Below, piece after piece: positions 1 to 9,255 of a DNA stretch of 64,000 nucleotides (position 1 is its first letter; every line of letters begins with the position of its first letter). The DNA comes from Akkermansia muciniphila (lineage in GTDB: Bacteria; Verrucomicrobiota; Verrucomicrobiia; Limisphaerales; UBA9464): contig CAMAUY010000001.1 of NCBI GenBank assembly GCA_945861565.1, positions 100,376 through 164,375 of the forward strand, in the 5' to 3' direction. The position numbers and the translations under genes are program-made. The notes beneath the pieces were generated by a model. The model worked only from the letters and a program-made list of their open reading frames with translations. It did not search any database and was not told the DNA's origin.

Positions 1-1606
1 CGATGACGATTTTATCGAGATTTACAACCGGGATTCCCTCAACCCTGCGGCCGTTGAGAATCTCTACCTGGGCGTCAGCAACGCATTGTTCCAGATTCGA
101 TCCCTGACCTATATCGCGGCGGCGGGGCATCGACCGTTTTGGGCGGATGAGCATTCCGGGCCCGATCATCTGGATTTCAAACTGCCCGCCACGGGAGGGA
201 CCTTGAAGCTGCAGTCCGAGGAAGGGCTAGAACTGGATCGAGTGGTCTACTCGGCGGCAACGGAAGGACTTTCGCGCGGTCGCTATCCGGATGGCGCCTC
301 GGAGATTGTTGATTTTCCGAGCGGCCCGACCCCGGGTGCGGCGAATGGGCTCCTGGTGCCGGATGCAATTCAATTGCATGAAATCCTTGCCCGGTCGCAG
401 ACCCATTCCGGAGCGGCGGTGCCGGAGGGCGACTGGATTGAATTGCGGAATCCCCGGCCGAGCGACGTTTCGTTGGCCGGATACAGCCTGCGGGTTTCCG
501 CCGAAACCAATCGAATCTGGACGATTCCTTCGGGGGTGACACTTGCCGCGGGCGGTCATTTGCAGATTGGGATGGATGCGACCACGGGCGCTTCGATCGT
601 GGCCGGCGATCCTTTGAATACGGGATGGGAACTTCCAGATTCGGGGGCGACGATCGAGTTGAAGACTTCCGCGGGGATCTTAGCGGACAAGGTAGTGTTT
701 GGGCAGCAACTGCCCGGGCAATCCATCGGGCGCTTCGGTGAGCGTTGGAGCCTGCTCTCGGCACCAACGCCGGGTGCTTCCAACGCCGTGCCCGGGGCGA
801 CCGCTTCGGGAGCGAGGGTTGTGGTCAACGAGTGGGCGACCGGCTCGACAAGTTCTGAGGATTGGATCGAGCTTTTCAACGGGAACGATCGGCCGGTGGA
901 CCTCGGTGGGTATCGGCTTACGGATGACCCCTCAATCTGGGCAGCGACTCATGCCGTTGCGTTGGCGCCGTTCACTTTTGTTCCACCGCACGGATTCATC
1001 GTGCTCATGGCCGACGGACGTTTGGGCCAAGGCCCTGCGCATCTGAACTTCTCACTCAGCGGACTTGGGGAATCCCTCCGACTGGTGAGTCCGGTGGGTC
1101 AGTCCATCGATTCTGCGACGGTCTTCCCTCTCGCTCCCGAAATGTCGGCGGGGCGGGTGCCGGACGGTGGCAGTTTCTTGGTTTCGCTGACGCGTCGATC
1201 CCCCGGAGAGCCCAACAGCAGTGATGCGGACGGTGACGGAATTCCGGATGATTGGGAGTTGGCGAATGGCTTGAACCCCACCGATTCCCGAGATGCGGAC
1301 GCGGACGCGGATGGCGACGGTCGCTCCAATCGATCGGAGTATCGGGCCGGGACGAATCCGATGTCGGCGGCGAGTCGGTTGGAACTGAGGGTGGTTCCGG
1401 TGGGGACTAACCAGTTGCAGCTGCTATTCAATGCCACGGCGTTTCGCAGCTATTCCGTTCAGTATCGGGATGACCTGGGTTCGGGAAACTGGCTGCGGGT
1501 GAGCGACGTTTCGCCCAGCACGCAGGAGCATCGGGTGGAGGATATCCGCGTGCCCGTCGACCGCAGAAATCGATGGTATCGGGTTGTAACGCCGAGCGTC
1601 CCGTGA
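1..1606 (+). CDS. Lamin-tail-domain surface protein, 5' end outside window
   Basis: The frame is open from base 2 and the first methionine-type codon inside it is an internal TTG, so the gene starts upstream; about 534 codons are visible. Three lamin-tail (LTD) modules can be seen: one cut by the window edge (DFIEIYNR near the start), a second with GDWIELRNP, and a third with EDWIELFNG. They are followed by a calcium-binding-type stretch rich in Asp (DADGDGIPDDWE, then DADADGDG, about bases 1216-1345) like thrombospondin type-3 or dockerin loops, and a C-terminal beta domain containing YSVQYRDD. Such proteins are usually large, secreted or cell-surface; what they bind is not known. It ends at TGA before the NagB-like gene. 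Confidence 0.85.
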   Translation, partial: DDDFIEIYNRDSLNPAAVENLYLGVSNALFQIRSLTYIAAAGHRPFWADEHSGPDHLDFKLPATGGTLKLQSEEGLELDRVVYSAATEGLSRGRYPDGASEIVDFPSGPTPGAANGLLVPDAIQLHEILARSQTHSGAAVPEGDWIELRNPRPSDVSLAGYSLRVSAETNRIWTIPSGVTLAAGGHLQIGMDATTGASIVAGDPLNTGWELPDSGATIELKTSAGILADKVVFGQQLPGQSIGRFGERWSLLSAPTPGASNAVPGATASGARVVVNEWATGSTSSEDWIELFNGNDRPVDLGGYRLTDDPSIWAATHAVALAPFTFVPPHGFIVLMADGRLGQGPAHLNFSLSGLGESLRLVSPVGQSIDSATVFPLAPEMSAGRVPDGGSFLVSLTRRSPGEPNSSDADGDGIPDDWELANGLNPTDSRDADADADGDGRSNRSEYRAGTNPMSAASRLELRVVPVGTNQLQLLFNATAFRSYSVQYRDDLGSGNWLRVSDVSPSTQEHRVEDIRVPVDRRNRWYRVVTPSVP

Positions 1607-1694
1607 CCCGTTGGGTGCATCCTGGCCCGTTCAACGGCCGATTTGCGGCTTTCCTTCCCTGCAACCGGACGATTGACTCTCGGAGAAAGATATC

Positions 1695-2633
1695 ATGCCA
1701 CGCAAACACAGCGCGATCTCCCCCGATTGGTGGGACTACACGACACTCGATTCGGAGTTAATTGATGCCGCCGCTCGACTCACCCTGCGCGACCTGGAGA
1801 AGCTGTCGCGGCCTGGATTTAAAGTGTTGTTGTACGACACCCTCGAAGACTTCTATCTGGCGGAGGCGTTGGAATACATCGAGGCGTGGCAACAAAGCAC
1901 GGCGGACAATCCGGTGGGAATTTGCGGCCCGGTCGGCCCGACCGAACAACTTCCATTGGTGGCGCGAATGGTGAATGCGCTCGGTCTGGATGTTCGCAGC
2001 GGCCATTTTTGGGGAATGGACGAGTGGTATTTGCCGGAGAACGGGCGCGAGGCTCCCGTGACCCATCCCTTGAGCTTTGAGAAATGCGATCGCGAACTTT
2101 GCTTCGACCGGATCGACCGCCGCCGCCGGATGCCGGATGCCCACTTGCATTTTCCAAAGGCCGATACCGGGCCGTACCGTCGGTCGTGGGACGCGGGCAT
2201 CCGCTGTGCGGTGATGCAAGGCGGGCAAGGAGACGTTAAGCACTGGGCATTCAATGATCCACTGCCCCGGAAGGGAAAGTACCGGGACAACCCACCCCCG
2301 GCAGCCGAGTATCGGAAACTGGCCACGCGCGTGGTGGACTTGCATCCGTTGACCATCGCCCAGAATGCGCGGACGAGCGGCGGTGGCAATATCTCCCTGG
2401 TCCCGACCAAGGCGATCAGTGTCGGCCCGGTTGAAACGTGGAAGGCGGAGAAGGTTTCCATTTGGCACGCGGGAAATCACGACAACCCGTTTGGGCAACG
2501 GCTGACCGCATTCATGGTATCCAAAGGCCTAGTGGATACCGCAGTGCCCATGTCTTTGCTCGCGGATCATCCGAATGTTCAGTTCAATTATTTCCGCGGC
2601 GGTTTTGGCTCGTGTCAGGTCAAAATGCACTGA
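1695..2633 (+). CDS. Glucosamine-6-phosphate deaminase-like (NagB family) protein
   Basis: The 312-residue protein has the NagB/6-phosphogluconolactonase fold signatures in a diverged form: [15 protein letters not shown] in the phosphate-binding position, GMDEWY where NagB has the MDEY catalytic Asp, and [14 protein letters not shown] in place of the usual GxGxxGHxAFNEP. NagB converts glucosamine-6-phosphate to fructose-6-phosphate plus ammonia in the cytoplasm. The protein is longer than typical NagB (about 266 residues), and the substitutions mean a related amino-sugar phosphate is possible. The ATG at 1695 follows GAAAGATATC, with weak ribosome-binding complementarity. It is a lone gene with no other nag genes nearby. 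Confidence 0.75.
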   Translation: MPRKHSAISPDWWDYTTLDSELIDAAARLTLRDLEKLSRPGFKVLLYDTLEDFYLAEALEYIEAWQQSTADNPVGICGPVGPTEQLPLVARMVNALGLDVRSGHFWGMDEWYLPENGREAPVTHPLSFEKCDRELCFDRIDRRRRMPDAHLHFPKADTGPYRRSWDAGIRCAVMQGGQGDVKHWAFNDPLPRKGKYRDNPPPAAEYRKLATRVVDLHPLTIAQNARTSGGGNISLVPTKAISVGPVETWKAEKVSIWHAGNHDNPFGQRLTAFMVSKGLVDTAVPMSLLADHPNVQFNYFRGGFGSCQVKMH

Positions 2634-2757
2634 TTGTCACATGGTTTTGTTGCGGTCGTTTTGCCTTCGCATTGGCGGCTTGTGATCGAGGGTCGCGTTG
2701 GGCATCCTGGCCGAATCCTGGAGCATCGAGTCCTTGGTACCCCTGCCCCCCCCGACC

Positions 2758-3720
2758 ATGAGTCAATCCTCGATCTCGATTCCGGACGATCCCGAGACGG
2801 CGGCATTCTTGCGTCACCTGGCGTTGGATCGTGGGGCATCCGGCTACACCCGACGAAACTATGCCCAGGCGTTGCGCGAGTTTTCCGGGTGGTACCAGGG
2901 AATTCGACAAGCCGTGCCGGCGTGGAAAACTCTTTCCCGCGATGATTTTCGGCTCTATTTACGGTGGCTAGGGCGCCGGGATATAAGCCGAGCGTCGGTG
3001 CAACTCCGGTTCAGCGGGCTGCGGACGTTTTACCGGTTTTTGATGCGACAGGGAGTGGTGGACGAATCTCCGATCCGGAGCCTTTCCATGCCCCTTCAGC
3101 CAAAGCGGCTGCCGCGCTTCCTGACGGAGCCGCAGGCGATCGATCTGCTCGGAGCGCCGCTGCGTGAATTTCAGCGGGTTCGCGAACTTTCTGAAAACGG
3201 TGTATCCGTCGATGACTCGGATTTCCTTCGGGACGCAGCGATGCTCGAGGTGATTTATTCGGCTGGGTTGCGCATTAGCGAAGTGTGCGGCCTGCGGGTT
3301 GAAGAGGTGGATATTGAAGAGCGATTGCTGCGGGTCCGCGGTAAAGGGAAGAAGGAACGGCAGGTTCCCCTTGGCCGACCGGCCGTGGCGAAGCTGCAGG
3401 AGTACTGGTCGGCGGTGGTTCATCCGCGCATCCTTGGACTGCCCGTGTTCCTCGCCGGAAGGAATGGCCTCCACGCGGTGGCTCCGCTGACCCTCCAGAT
3501 CCGGTTGAAGCGGTATCTGGCGATTGCCGGGCTGGATCCGGAAATCACTCCACACAAGTTGCGACACAGTTTTGCGACCCACCTTCTGAACCGGGGTGCC
3601 GACCTTCGAAGTGTCCAGGAATTGTTGGGGCACGCGCATCTCAAGACGACCGAGGTTTACACGCATGTCTCGATGGACCGGTTGAAGAAAGTTTACGATT
3701 CGGCCCACCCCCGGGCCTGA
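2758..3720 (+). CDS. Tyrosine recombinase, XerC/XerD type
   Basis: About 320 residues. An N-terminal SAM-like core-binding domain (roughly residues 1-100) is followed by the catalytic domain with all expected residues: Arg in SAGLRISEV, Lys in RGKGKKER, HKLRHSFATHLL (His-x-x-Arg), LLGHAHLKTT (His) and the nucleophilic Tyr in EVYTHVS. Length and motifs match the housekeeping Xer recombinases that resolve chromosome dimers at dif, rather than phage integrases. The open frame extends upstream to a TTG at 2698, but the ATG at 2758 fits family length better. No integrase-style att repeats or phage genes are nearby. XerC versus XerD cannot be decided here. Confidence 0.9.
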   Translation: MSQSSISIPDDPETAAFLRHLALDRGASGYTRRNYAQALREFSGWYQGIRQAVPAWKTLSRDDFRLYLRWLGRRDISRASVQLRFSGLRTFYRFLMRQGVVDESPIRSLSMPLQPKRLPRFLTEPQAIDLLGAPLREFQRVRELSENGVSVDDSDFLRDAAMLEVIYSAGLRISEVCGLRVEEVDIEERLLRVRGKGKKERQVPLGRPAVAKLQEYWSAVVHPRILGLPVFLAGRNGLHAVAPLTLQIRLKRYLAIAGLDPEITPHKLRHSFATHLLNRGADLRSVQELLGHAHLKTTEVYTHVSMDRLKKVYDSAHPRA

Positions 3721-3944
3721 GACGGTCGGATCGGCAATTTCCCTTTGGCACGGAACCTGGAAACATCGCGCGCAACCGCGGATGAACGCGGACACGGTTT
3801 GCACCACTTGAAATTAGGATCCGGCGGGGGGAGAGAAAGCCCACGGGTCCATTCCTCGACCATTCGGCCGGAGCGCCCGGGCGTTCAAGTTTCAATTTTG
3901 CTCTTTTCCCCCGCGCCACTTCGCGGTTTAGTCCCGCCCGCTTT
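3721..3944. other. Intergenic region before argG with half of a hairpin repeat
   Basis: This 224-base gap has no convincing gene. Around 3773-3792 it carries the sequence CCGCGGATGAACGCGGACA, which matches one arm of the long hairpin repeat found complete at 9066, 31381 and 49306, so it looks like a decayed half copy. The argG promoter must lie here, but no clear -35/-10 pair was seen. Confidence 0.5.
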
Positions 3945-5186
3945 ATGAAGATTGTCCTCGCCTATTCGGGTGGTCTCGACACCTCGGTGCTCCTCTCATG
4001 GATCAAGGAGACCTACAACGCTGAAATGATCGCCTTCTGCGCCAACATTGGCCAGGAGGAGGAGCTCAAGGGACTGGAGAAGAAGGCGAGAACCACCGGG
4101 GCATCGAAAATCTACATCGACGATCTTCAGGAAGAGTTCGCCCGTGATTTCATTTTCCCCATGATGCAGGCGGGGGCGATTTACGAGGGGCAGTATTTTC
4201 TGGGCACCAGCATCGCGCGGCCGCTGATTGCCAAACGCATGGTGGAAATCGCCCGGGCCGAGAAAGCCGACGCCATAGCCCATGGGGCGACGGGCAAGGG
4301 GAATGACCAGGTGCGGTTCGAGCTTACCGCCGCGGCCCTGGCCCCCGATTTACAGATCATCGCCCCCTGGCGTGACGAACGATTCCGCAAGCAATTTCCG
4401 GGGCGCAGCGAGATGATCGCCTACTGCGCGAGCCGTCGGATACCGGTCCAGGCGAGTGCCAAGAAGCCGTATTCGATGGATCGCAACCTCCTCCACATTT
4501 CGTTCGAAGCCGGCATTTTAGAGGATCCCTGGTTTGACGCCTTCGCACCCTCGAACAAGGGGATGTTCATGTTGTCGGTGGCGCCGGAGGATGCTCCGGA
4601 CAAATCCGAATACGTCACCCTGGATTTCGTGAAAGGGGACTGCGTCGCTGTGAATGGGCGGAGGCTTGCCCCCCTGGGCGTCATGCAGGCCCTCAACCGA
4701 CTCGGTGGCAAACACGGTGTTGGCCGGGTGGATATGGTGGAAAACCGATTTGTCGGCATGAAGAGCCGCGGTGTGTATGAAACCCCGGGCGGCTCCATTC
4801 TCCACTTTGCCCACCGGCAGATCGAGTCTCTCACGATGGATCGCGAGGTCATGCACCTGCGGGATTCCCTCATCCCCAAGTATGCGACTCTCGTCTACAA
4901 CGGTTTCTGGTACGCACCGGAACGGCTCGCTCTGCAGGCGCTCGTCACCGAAAGCCAGCGCAATGTCTCCGGGACCGTCCGGGTCAAACTTTACAAGGGC
5001 GGTATATACACCGCGGGACGAAAGAGCGCCCTGAGCCTCTACAACCCGCACATTGCCACCATGGAAGCCGATCCGACGAAGGCCTATAATCAGGACGACG
5101 CTACCGGCTTCATCCGGTTGAATGGGCTCCGCCTCCGCGTCCATTCCCAGGTCAATGGCGCCAAGAATCTTCAGCGCCGCCGTTGA
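3945..5186 (+). CDS. argG: Argininosuccinate synthase
   Basis: Catalyses ATP-dependent joining of citrulline and aspartate to argininosuccinate, the penultimate step of arginine synthesis, in the cytoplasm. The 413-residue length is normal. The N-terminal ATP-pyrophosphatase loop [10 protein letters not shown] is at residues 5-14, followed by the family signatures [13 protein letters not shown] and [17 protein letters not shown] and a C-terminal synthetase domain with [13 protein letters not shown]. The start ATG at 3945 gives the standard [11 protein letters not shown]-terminus. No other arg genes are adjacent, so it is a stand-alone biosynthetic gene. Confidence 0.97.
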   Translation: MKIVLAYSGGLDTSVLLSWIKETYNAEMIAFCANIGQEEELKGLEKKARTTGASKIYIDDLQEEFARDFIFPMMQAGAIYEGQYFLGTSIARPLIAKRMVEIARAEKADAIAHGATGKGNDQVRFELTAAALAPDLQIIAPWRDERFRKQFPGRSEMIAYCASRRIPVQASAKKPYSMDRNLLHISFEAGILEDPWFDAFAPSNKGMFMLSVAPEDAPDKSEYVTLDFVKGDCVAVNGRRLAPLGVMQALNRLGGKHGVGRVDMVENRFVGMKSRGVYETPGGSILHFAHRQIESLTMDREVMHLRDSLIPKYATLVYNGFWYAPERLALQALVTESQRNVSGTVRVKLYKGGIYTAGRKSALSLYNPHIATMEADPTKAYNQDDATGFIRLNGLRLRVHSQVNGAKNLQRRR

Positions 5187-5282
5187 TCCCGCAGCCGCCG
5201 GCTCTGACCCCGTGGAATTTAAGTGCCCTCACCCGGCCTCAGCGGCCACCCTCCGCGCATTGGATACGGCATGAAAGTGGTT

Positions 5283-5333
5283 CTTTCTCCATTTGCGGCC
5301 GTTTCGAATTAGCGGGGTATTTCGGTGTTTCGT
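5283..5333 (+). repeat. Dispersed 51-bp repeat B, copy 1
   Basis: This 51-base segment between argG and the adenosyltransferase gene recurs in inverted orientation at 18536-18586 with only about two mismatches. The core reads TTTCGAATTAGCGGGGTATT. Both copies are intergenic. The bases just before it (5211-5253, GGAATTTAAGTGCCCTCACC...) resemble the sequence around 8680-8728, a second short shared element. Confidence 0.8.
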
Positions 5334-5339
5334 GCCGAT

Positions 5340-5897
5340 TCAAATCTCAGTCGCAGACGCGGGCGGGGTCTCTGTCCACCGGGCCATCAGCCAGAGCAGA
5401 TCACTCAGGCGGTTCAGGTATTTCAAAATTTCACCATTCTCCGTTTCACCGCTCTCGCGAAGGATGTTGACCCGGCGTTCGGCACGCCGACAGGTGGTGC
5501 GGGCCACATCCAGGGCTGCAGAGGACAGGTTCGCACCCGGAGTGGCCCATCCGTGGTAGGAGATATTGCGCGCTTCAATGGCCGTTACCTGTTGGTCTAG
5601 CGTCGCGGTCATTGCGGGCACGACCAGCGTGTGGCCTCCCTGCTGGTAGCGGGCAAGGTCCTCCCGGGCGGTGGCGAGTTCCCCCATGAGGAGGACGAGG
5701 TCTTTCTGAATTGCGAGGAGAGGATCGGCGATGGAATCAAGGCCGGCTTCCCGACTCTGAGCGCGCGCCAGACCGAGTGCTGCATTCAATTCGTCGACAC
5801 TCCCGTACGCTTCCACTCGCGGATGCGATTTGGAGACACGACGGTTGTACATCAATCCGGTCGATCCATCGTCGCCGGTGCGGGTGGCAATGCTCAT
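5340..5897 (-). CDS. Cob(I)alamin adenosyltransferase, PduO type
   Basis: Transfers the 5'-deoxyadenosyl group of ATP to cob(I)alamin to make coenzyme B12. The 185-residue protein has the family's N-terminal ATP-binding signature TRTGDDGSTGL, then SHPRVEAYGSVDELNAALG, and the C-terminal motif ARTTCRRAERRV with the conserved Arg pair (RRAER), all on a four-helix-bundle template of normal length. The upstream amidase ends its reading about 14 bases before this start on the same strand, so the two are probably co-transcribed. No B12 biosynthesis genes or cobalamin riboswitch were seen nearby; the role is probably B12 salvage or activation. Confidence 0.93.
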   Translation of the reverse strand: MSIATRTGDDGSTGLMYNRRVSKSHPRVEAYGSVDELNAALGLARAQSREAGLDSIADPLLAIQKDLVLLMGELATAREDLARYQQGGHTLVVPAMTATLDQQVTAIEARNISYHGWATPGANLSSAALDVARTTCRRAERRVNILRESGETENGEILKYLNRLSDLLWLMARWTETPPASATEI

Positions 5898-5911
5898 AGC
5901 TCGCTAGAGTG

Positions 5912-6916
5912 TCACGGAACGGGCGGCCGTCCAGTGTCTGTCACGACTTCCGGCTTTCGACGTTCGACGAGTCGCTTGTAGGCCAGGAGGCCGTCGACGA
6001 TGGATTGGGCCAGCCGTTGGCGCCCGGCAGCGTCGTAGATCGTGTTGGCATCGTCCGAATTCGTCATGAATCCCCCCTCGATGTAGGCGGCGGGGATGGA
6101 CGCTTGCGCCAACTCCAGGAAGTGAGCGCGTCGCACCCCGCGATCCTCCCGGTCTGTCCCGTCCACGATCGCTTGCTGGAGCTTGTAAGCGAGGAGCAGA
6201 TTTTCGGCATCAAAACGGTTTCCTGGCAACCAGGGCCACGGATTGTTCTCGTTGTCGTTGGTGGCGGAAGTTGCCGGGGGCGACAGACTGTAGGTTTCGA
6301 TCCCCCGCGCGGTCTCGCTCCCGGGACCGGCGTACGCATTGTAGTGGAGGCAGACCAGGAGATCGGCTCCCTTCCTCTTCGCGAGGGCGGGCCGTTCGGC
6401 CAATTCCACAAATTGATCGGTGCTACGCGCCAATACGACTTTGAATCCGGCCCGCTTCAACTGTTGCTCAAGCTCCAGTGCAAGCTTCAACGTATAGTCC
6501 TTCTCCCGGTGGTCTCCCACCTGCTTACCCGCGTCTTTGCCCCCGTGTCCCGCCGACAACGCAATGGTCCGGATTTGGCCGCCCGTTTCGAGGCGGGGCG
6601 GCTTCAAAATCGGCCGCAGCGTCTTTTCCACGTCGATCGACGAAATCCACACGTCATCGTCGTGAGCCGTCACCGGGAACGCCAGCCAGACGGCGACTCC
6701 GTCGATTACGGCCCGCTTATTGTCTCGTTTGAACGTCAGCGTGGCCCACCGATTGGAGAGCGTCAGTTCGCCGATCCCCGCTTTGAACGCGGCCTTGAAG
6801 CGATTTTCTTCGGCCCATCGTGTCAAGCTGACGGGGTTTCGACTCGAACCTCCGGCACCCAGGGTGGTTTGCCCAGCAACAAACAGGCACACGAGTAGGA
6901 AGAACGGCCGGAGCAT
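5912..6916 (-). CDS. N-acetylmuramoyl-L-alanine amidase (Amidase_3)
   Basis: Zinc amidase that cleaves the bond between MurNAc and the stem peptide of peptidoglycan, in the periplasm. A signal peptide is visible (LRPFFLLVCLFVAGQTTLG, first residues). A non-catalytic AMIN-like N-terminal part of about 100 residues is followed by the catalytic domain from about residue 113: LSAGHGGKDAG (first zinc His), REKDYTLKLA (Glu ligand), VCLHYNA (second His) and AAYIEGGFMTN (catalytic Glu). Length (334) is typical of AmiC-like enzymes. It is the first gene of a likely two-gene unit with the adenosyltransferase. Confidence 0.92.
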   Translation of the reverse strand: MLRPFFLLVCLFVAGQTTLGAGGSSRNPVSLTRWAEENRFKAAFKAGIGELTLSNRWATLTFKRDNKRAVIDGVAVWLAFPVTAHDDDVWISSIDVEKTLRPILKPPRLETGGQIRTIALSAGHGGKDAGKQVGDHREKDYTLKLALELEQQLKRAGFKVVLARSTDQFVELAERPALAKRKGADLLVCLHYNAYAGPGSETARGIETYSLSPPATSATNDNENNPWPWLPGNRFDAENLLLAYKLQQAIVDGTDREDRGVRRAHFLELAQASIPAAYIEGGFMTNSDDANTIYDAAGRQRLAQSIVDGLLAYKRLVERRKPEVVTDTGRPPVP

Positions 6917-7055
6917 GGGTTGGAAGTGTGGGCTGGCCGACCGGCCGATTCAAACATTCTCCCGTGCGGGGCGGAAATTCCACCCATTCTTGTGGATGTT
7001 TTTTCTCGGCATGCGTTGCAATGAATTGGTACTTCATTCCGGGTAGCTGCAAAAT

Positions 7056-8696
7056 ATGGTAACACCCCGCCCGGCGCGCCGCACAGACAAAGGTTCCTTC
7101 CGGTGGTTCGCCGCCCTCCGGCTGGCTCTCCTTGCGGCGTTGAGTGCTGTCTTGCCCGGTGCCTCCGCTCAGGGAGCTCCCGCATCGGACCATGTCGTTG
7201 TCGTGGTCTTCGATGGCATGCGGCCGGATTTCGTCCGCCCGCAGTATTGTCCAAACTTGTATTCTCTTGCCACCAACGGCGTTTTCTTCCGCCGTAATCA
7301 CTGCGCGTACATCAGTACTACGGTCGTGAATGGGACGGTTCTGGCGACGGGTACCCATCCTCGACAGAACGGGATTCTTGCCAACTCGGACTTTCGGGAG
7401 GAGCTCAATTCCGAGACTTCCGTTGCCTCCGAGGTTCTCGACACGGTGCGGCGCGCCGACCGGATTTCGGGCGGCAAATACGTGGCGGTGGACACGGTGG
7501 CTGAACTGATCCAGGCCGCTGGCCATTACACGTACCTCGCGGGCACGAAGAGCGTGACGTTGCTCCACGACCGTTTCCGGCGCCGTGACGACACGGAAGC
7601 GCACCGAAAATCCGTGACCCTGGGCCGCGGGTTGTCACTGCCGCGTGGGGCGACCGACCCGATGGTCACGGCGAATGAAGGCAGGGCATTTCCCAGTACG
7701 GACACGACGCCGAACATTGCCGCCGACACTTGGACGACCAAGGCGCTGATTCACGGCTTGTGGACGAATGGCGTTCCAAAATACTCCCTCCTGTGGTTGA
7801 GCGACCCTGACAAGACGCAACATGCCAGGGGCGTGGGCGCTCCCGAATCGCTCGCGGCCATCGAAGCTTCCGACAAAAACCTCGGAGAGGTCATCAAGGT
7901 GCTGGACCGAGCAGGCATCCGAGACAAAACTGATGTGCTGGTGGTTTCGGATCATGGATTCTCGAGTGTTCCCCGCGGCGGGGATGTCCCGGGAGCCTTG
8001 CGCCGGGCCGGGTTGAATGCCCAGTCCAGGCTGGAAAATCCGGAACCCGGAGATGTGGTGGTGGTTGAATTCGGCGGATCGGCACTAATCTATGTGATCG
8101 ATCGTCGCGAGGATGTGATTCGCACAGCAGCGACGGTCTTGCAGGGGTGCGATTTCACTGGGGTGATTTTTTCTCGGATCGAATTGGAGGGAACGTTTCC
8201 CTTGTCGACGGTGAACTATCCCACCAACGGACATGGGCCCGATCTGGTCGTGGCGATGCGATGGACGGACGACGCGAACGAATTTGGTGCTCCGGGCCAA
8301 ATGCTGGCGACGAGTGGGACGCGAGGGACGGGAGCGCACGGATCCTTGAGTCGGTTTGAGATGAACAACACGCTGGTGGCCGCCGGCCCGTCGTTTAAGC
8401 GAGGATTCGTGAGCAATACTCCGAGTGGGAACATCGATGTCGCCCCCACGATATTGCACGTCCTCGGCATCAATCGGCCCGACTGGATGGACGGTCGAGT
8501 ACTCCGAGAGGCGTTGGCGGGACAAGGAGGACCCGCGCTGGAAGTGCGGGAGCGGAAGTTGGAGGCCAGCCGCGAGATTGGATTCCTTCGGTGGAATCAG
8601 TACCTGCGAATCTTGGAAGTAGAAGGGGTGAGTTATTTTTCCGAGGGCAATGGCAGTCTCAGGCTCAGGGCTCCTGACGTCGTGGAATCTAAGTGA
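7056..8696 (+). CDS. Secreted alkaline-phosphatase-superfamily phosphodiesterase/nucleotide pyrophosphatase
   Basis: The 546-residue protein starts with a basic stretch and a signal peptide ending near GASAQGAP. It then shows the metal-binding and nucleophile pattern of type I phosphodiesterases: VVVFDGMRPDF (first metal Asp), TVVNGTVLATGTHP around the Thr/Ser nucleophile, WLSDPDKTQHARG (Asp and His ligands), VVSDHGFSS (Asp-His) and GTGAHGSL near the C-terminus (last His). It probably hydrolyses phosphodiesters or phosphate monoesters outside the cytoplasm; the substrate cannot be read. The final codons fall in a short element also present near 5211. Confidence 0.85.
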   Translation: MVTPRPARRTDKGSFRWFAALRLALLAALSAVLPGASAQGAPASDHVVVVVFDGMRPDFVRPQYCPNLYSLATNGVFFRRNHCAYISTTVVNGTVLATGTHPRQNGILANSDFREELNSETSVASEVLDTVRRADRISGGKYVAVDTVAELIQAAGHYTYLAGTKSVTLLHDRFRRRDDTEAHRKSVTLGRGLSLPRGATDPMVTANEGRAFPSTDTTPNIAADTWTTKALIHGLWTNGVPKYSLLWLSDPDKTQHARGVGAPESLAAIEASDKNLGEVIKVLDRAGIRDKTDVLVVSDHGFSSVPRGGDVPGALRRAGLNAQSRLENPEPGDVVVVEFGGSALIYVIDRREDVIRTAATVLQGCDFTGVIFSRIELEGTFPLSTVNYPTNGHGPDLVVAMRWTDDANEFGAPGQMLATSGTRGTGAHGSLSRFEMNNTLVAAGPSFKRGFVSNTPSGNIDVAPTILHVLGINRPDWMDGRVLREALAGQGGPALEVRERKLEASREIGFLRWNQYLRILEVEGVSYFSEGNGSLRLRAPDVVESK

Positions 8697-9255
8697 CCCC
8701 CCCCCCTCACCCGGTCACTGCGGCCAGTCGTTCCAGGAACCGGCAATCCGGGGCGCGGACTCTAGTCCGCAGGATGGTCAATTCGCCCAAACGCCCGAGG
8801 GTCCCTCCGTTCCGTTCGTGAATCACGCCCCTGCGGACTGATCCGCGGATAGGAATCTGAAAATGAGAGAAAAAGCTCTCTACTGTGCATTTTTTCGCTT
8901 GCATATGTTATATATGCTGTGTCGAACACGAATGCGCCGCGCGCTACCACTCCAGTCCAAGACCGCCTTCGGGGCACTTCCCAACTCGGGCACGCAGTGC
9001 TATTTCCGCGCAGACTGTGCTTGCCATGAGAATTGAATTTGTCGCCACCGACTATTGGGGAATGAGAACCACGGATAAATGCCGATAGACGCAGATTCCA
9101 TGCCCTTTCTATCCGCGTCAATCCGTGTTCATCCGCGGTTCTCCTCTCCTTTATCCGCGGTTTTGGGTGCGGACTGAAGTCTCGACCGGAGACCCCAAAT
9201 ATGCCGCAGGAAATCCCGTCGATGCCAGGACCGTCGGATCCACCGTAGAAATCGA
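8697..9255. other. Intergenic region dominated by repeat A
   Basis: About 560 bases without a believable gene. Most of it is the composite repeat A (see separate entry). The open frames across it are shared with the other repeat copy and follow the repeat rather than codon structure, so they are not called as genes. Confidence 0.6.
8838..9165 (+). repeat. Composite dispersed repeat A, copy 1 (with 57-bp extra segment)
   Basis: Begins CTGATCCGCGGATAGGAATC and matches 49135-49412 over nearly its whole length in the same orientation. Relative to the second copy it carries about 57 extra bases at 8931-8987. Its 3' half is an imperfect hairpin: arm 9066-9096 (GAACCACGGATAAATGCCGA...) pairs with 9111-9141 (...GTTCATCCGCGGTTC), with a loop of about 14 bases. 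Confidence 0.85.

Noticed and set aside
2758..3720. Mobile-element integrase interpretation of the tyrosine recombinase
   Set aside because: Length and motifs fit housekeeping XerC/D, and no tRNA, att repeats, or phage or plasmid genes are next to it.
6917..7055. Cobalamin riboswitch near the adenosyltransferase/amidase operon
   Set aside because: No B12-box-like sequence or consistent stem arrangement could be found in the short upstream gap.
8889..8925. dif-like site (GCATATGTTATATATGC) within repeat A
   Set aside because: It has some resemblance to Xer sites, but copy 2 of the repeat does not keep the dyad, so it is not a conserved recombination site.
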